Part shown: positions 62,606-64,000 of the stretch, piece by piece
Position numbering within the stretch: the stretch's first letter is position 1
Layout of the letters: each line of letters opens with the position of its first letter
Assembly: GCA_025890175.1 (NCBI GenBank)
Contig: JANPYM010000002.1
Span: forward strand, 2,366,772-2,430,771
DNA length: 64,000 bases
Direction: 5' to 3'
Origin: Ciborinia camelliae
Lineage: Eukaryota > Ascomycota > Leotiomycetes > Helotiales > Sclerotiniaceae
Notes under the pieces: model-generated
What the model was told of the DNA's origin: nothing
The model's database searches: none
Seen by the model: the letters and a program-made list of their open reading frames with translations, nothing else
Made by a program: the position numbers and the translations under genes

Positions 62606-64000
62606 TTTTGCGTTTTGGGTGGGAGGTTGTGGTTGTGGTGTGTTAAGTTAAGTTAAGTTAACTTGCGGTTTACGATTTGTTAATGAGTAGGTATTGGTAA
62701 ATAGAAAAGAAGAAGATGAGGATATTCCAACCTTCTTATACCTAGCCACCGTATAGCAGGTAAAAAGTACGTACCGTACCTCGACTCCACCGAGAAGGAA
62801 CGACCTAGGTAGTCAGTCACCCGCTCTGCCCCGCCAGACTAGTCCGTCCTACTGGTCCCACCATTGACACAACCTATCAAAGGATCAATTCACCAATATG
62901 CATCTTCCGATACAGAGGTACAGCCCCACTAATTCCCCATTAGGTTCCTTAAGATCTAACAATATCATGCCATCAATGTTGGCATTTTTGGGGGGAAACT
63001 AGAAGGTTCTAATTCTAATTTCTTCAAAACCAATCATAGAATAGAAACCTCGAGTTCTTGTAACCTAACCAAAAGACATCTATATACGTACAATTTCAAC
63101 ATTTCAACATCACATTACACCCCTTCACCAATTTCCAGATATCACAATCCCAATTTTCCATTCTCTCCTCTCCCCCTCCATTCTCTCCTCTCCCCCTCCA
63201 TTCTCTCCTCTCCCCCTCCATTCTCTCCTTCCTCCTTCCACTTCTCCTCCCCCCTCCCCCCTCCAATCATTTAACATTTAAGCGCCTAGATTCACCGGGG
63301 TCCTTCCACCCCCACTCAGCCCACCTCATCGATTCATCGATGATCCAATACCCGTGCACCTACTCTCTTTACAAATTATTCTAATTATTTATCACGATAT
63401 CTAAGCATTTGGTCATCCATAACCAACACTCCCGAGGTCTTACCAACAACTTACCAACCAACCAACCAACCAACCAACACCCCACTCCACGCAATCCCAA
63501 CCACCAATCGGAATCCCCCTCCCCCCGGCTCTCAAGGATCCGCCTATCCTATCGGCCTATCCGCTTACCTATCCGCTTACATATATATCCGCATACATAT
63601 ACATATCTATCCGCTGCAATCCCACCAGTCACAAGAGGTTCCGCGCAACAGTACTGTGCTACCGTGCTACCGTGCAGGAAGATCCATATTTATTGTTTAA
63701 GTATTATAAAGCTTTTTGTAAGCCAGCCAGCCAGTATTATCAATTGATTGATCACCAATTTTGACGCCTGAATTGCGAATTCTCATCGATCGATATAAGA
63801 ATCAGATTCAGAAATTATTTTACTGTGTATGTATATAATATGCCTGAAACGAAGTTCGTTTCAGGGTTTCGGGGTTGTAGGTTGTAGTTGTAGTTGTAGA
63901 GTCTACAACCAAATCAAGAGAGCGGAAACCATCACGTGATACCTCGTTCACCCCCCCCCCTCTTCCCCCGCCTCTTCTTTTCCACTCCATAGTTTTAGTT
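62606..64000. other. Right-end intergenic region
   Basis: Includes the upstream region of the nitroreductase gene. Visible: TTAAG repeats (62643-62660), the 20-bp minisatellite listed separately, CCAACCAA repeats (63455-63475) and a GAAACGAA/TTCGTTTC hairpin near 63847. No gene is supportable. Confidence 0.45.
63158..63232 (+). repeat. 20-bp pyrimidine minisatellite, 3 full copies plus partial
   Basis: Three perfect copies of CCATTCTCTCCTCTCCCCCT followed by a truncated fourth. Confidence 0.85.

Overview
This window is nuclear DNA of a filamentous ascomycete. The genes have short introns (mostly 46-81 bp, GT...AG, with CTAAC/CTGAC-like branch sites), and they include recognisable RIO1, SMC3 and DBP9 orthologues. 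A 10.1-kb AT-rich block looks like transposons mutated by RIP (repeat-induced point mutation): differences between paired repeats are almost all C/T and G/A transitions. Gene content and style suggest a leotiomycete, perhaps near Botrytis/Sclerotinia, but that placement is inference. I found no rRNA, tRNA or CRISPR.

Layout. 489-1898 (+): single-span membrane protein of unknown role. 2217-12334: AT-rich island bounded by 104-bp inverted repeats and TA, i.e. one large decayed DNA transposon. Nested inside it are a miniature LTR element (3762-4266), a palindrome-rich solo LTR (5233-5412) and a 4.6-kb LTR element (6781-11412, 481-bp LTRs, GAACA target duplication). 13241-15192 (-) RIO1 kinase and 15527-19372 (+) cohesin SMC3 are divergent across 334 bp. 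A TA-type MITE lies at 19992-20256. 22690-27062 (-): large disordered/coiled-coil protein of unknown function. 30732-32651 (-): DBP9 helicase. 33238-35377 (-): broken F-box/LRR gene. 36251-37986 (+): fungal STAND-type N-terminal helical domain joined to a degenerate retropepsin-like C-terminus. 38244-38487 (-): probable gene fragment. 38725-39212: hAT-type MITE. 41871-42533 (+): membrane coiled-coil protein. 44764-45752 (-): DJ-1/PfpI protein. 47401-49554 (+): type-B carboxylesterase with a 14-nt microexon. 57379-58276 (-): BTB/POZ protein. 61701-62605 (-): nitroreductase-like protein. The rest is intergenic with many simple repeats.

Assembly warning. Both 10-N gaps (6292-6301 and 40393-40402) are flanked by the same sequence on each side (1,006 bp identical as far as read; 1,722 versus 1,719 bp differing by a poly-G length). 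The likely cause is unmerged overlapping contig ends, so about 2.7 kb of this window is probably false duplication, including one truncated gene copy.

Function. Housekeeping genes (ribosome biogenesis: RIO1, DBP9; chromosome cohesion: SMC3) are interspersed with accessory genes (F-box remnant, STAND-like protein, esterase, BTB). There is no evidence of an operon-like or biosynthetic cluster. The most interesting material is the nested transposon island and its palindrome-rich small LTR elements.
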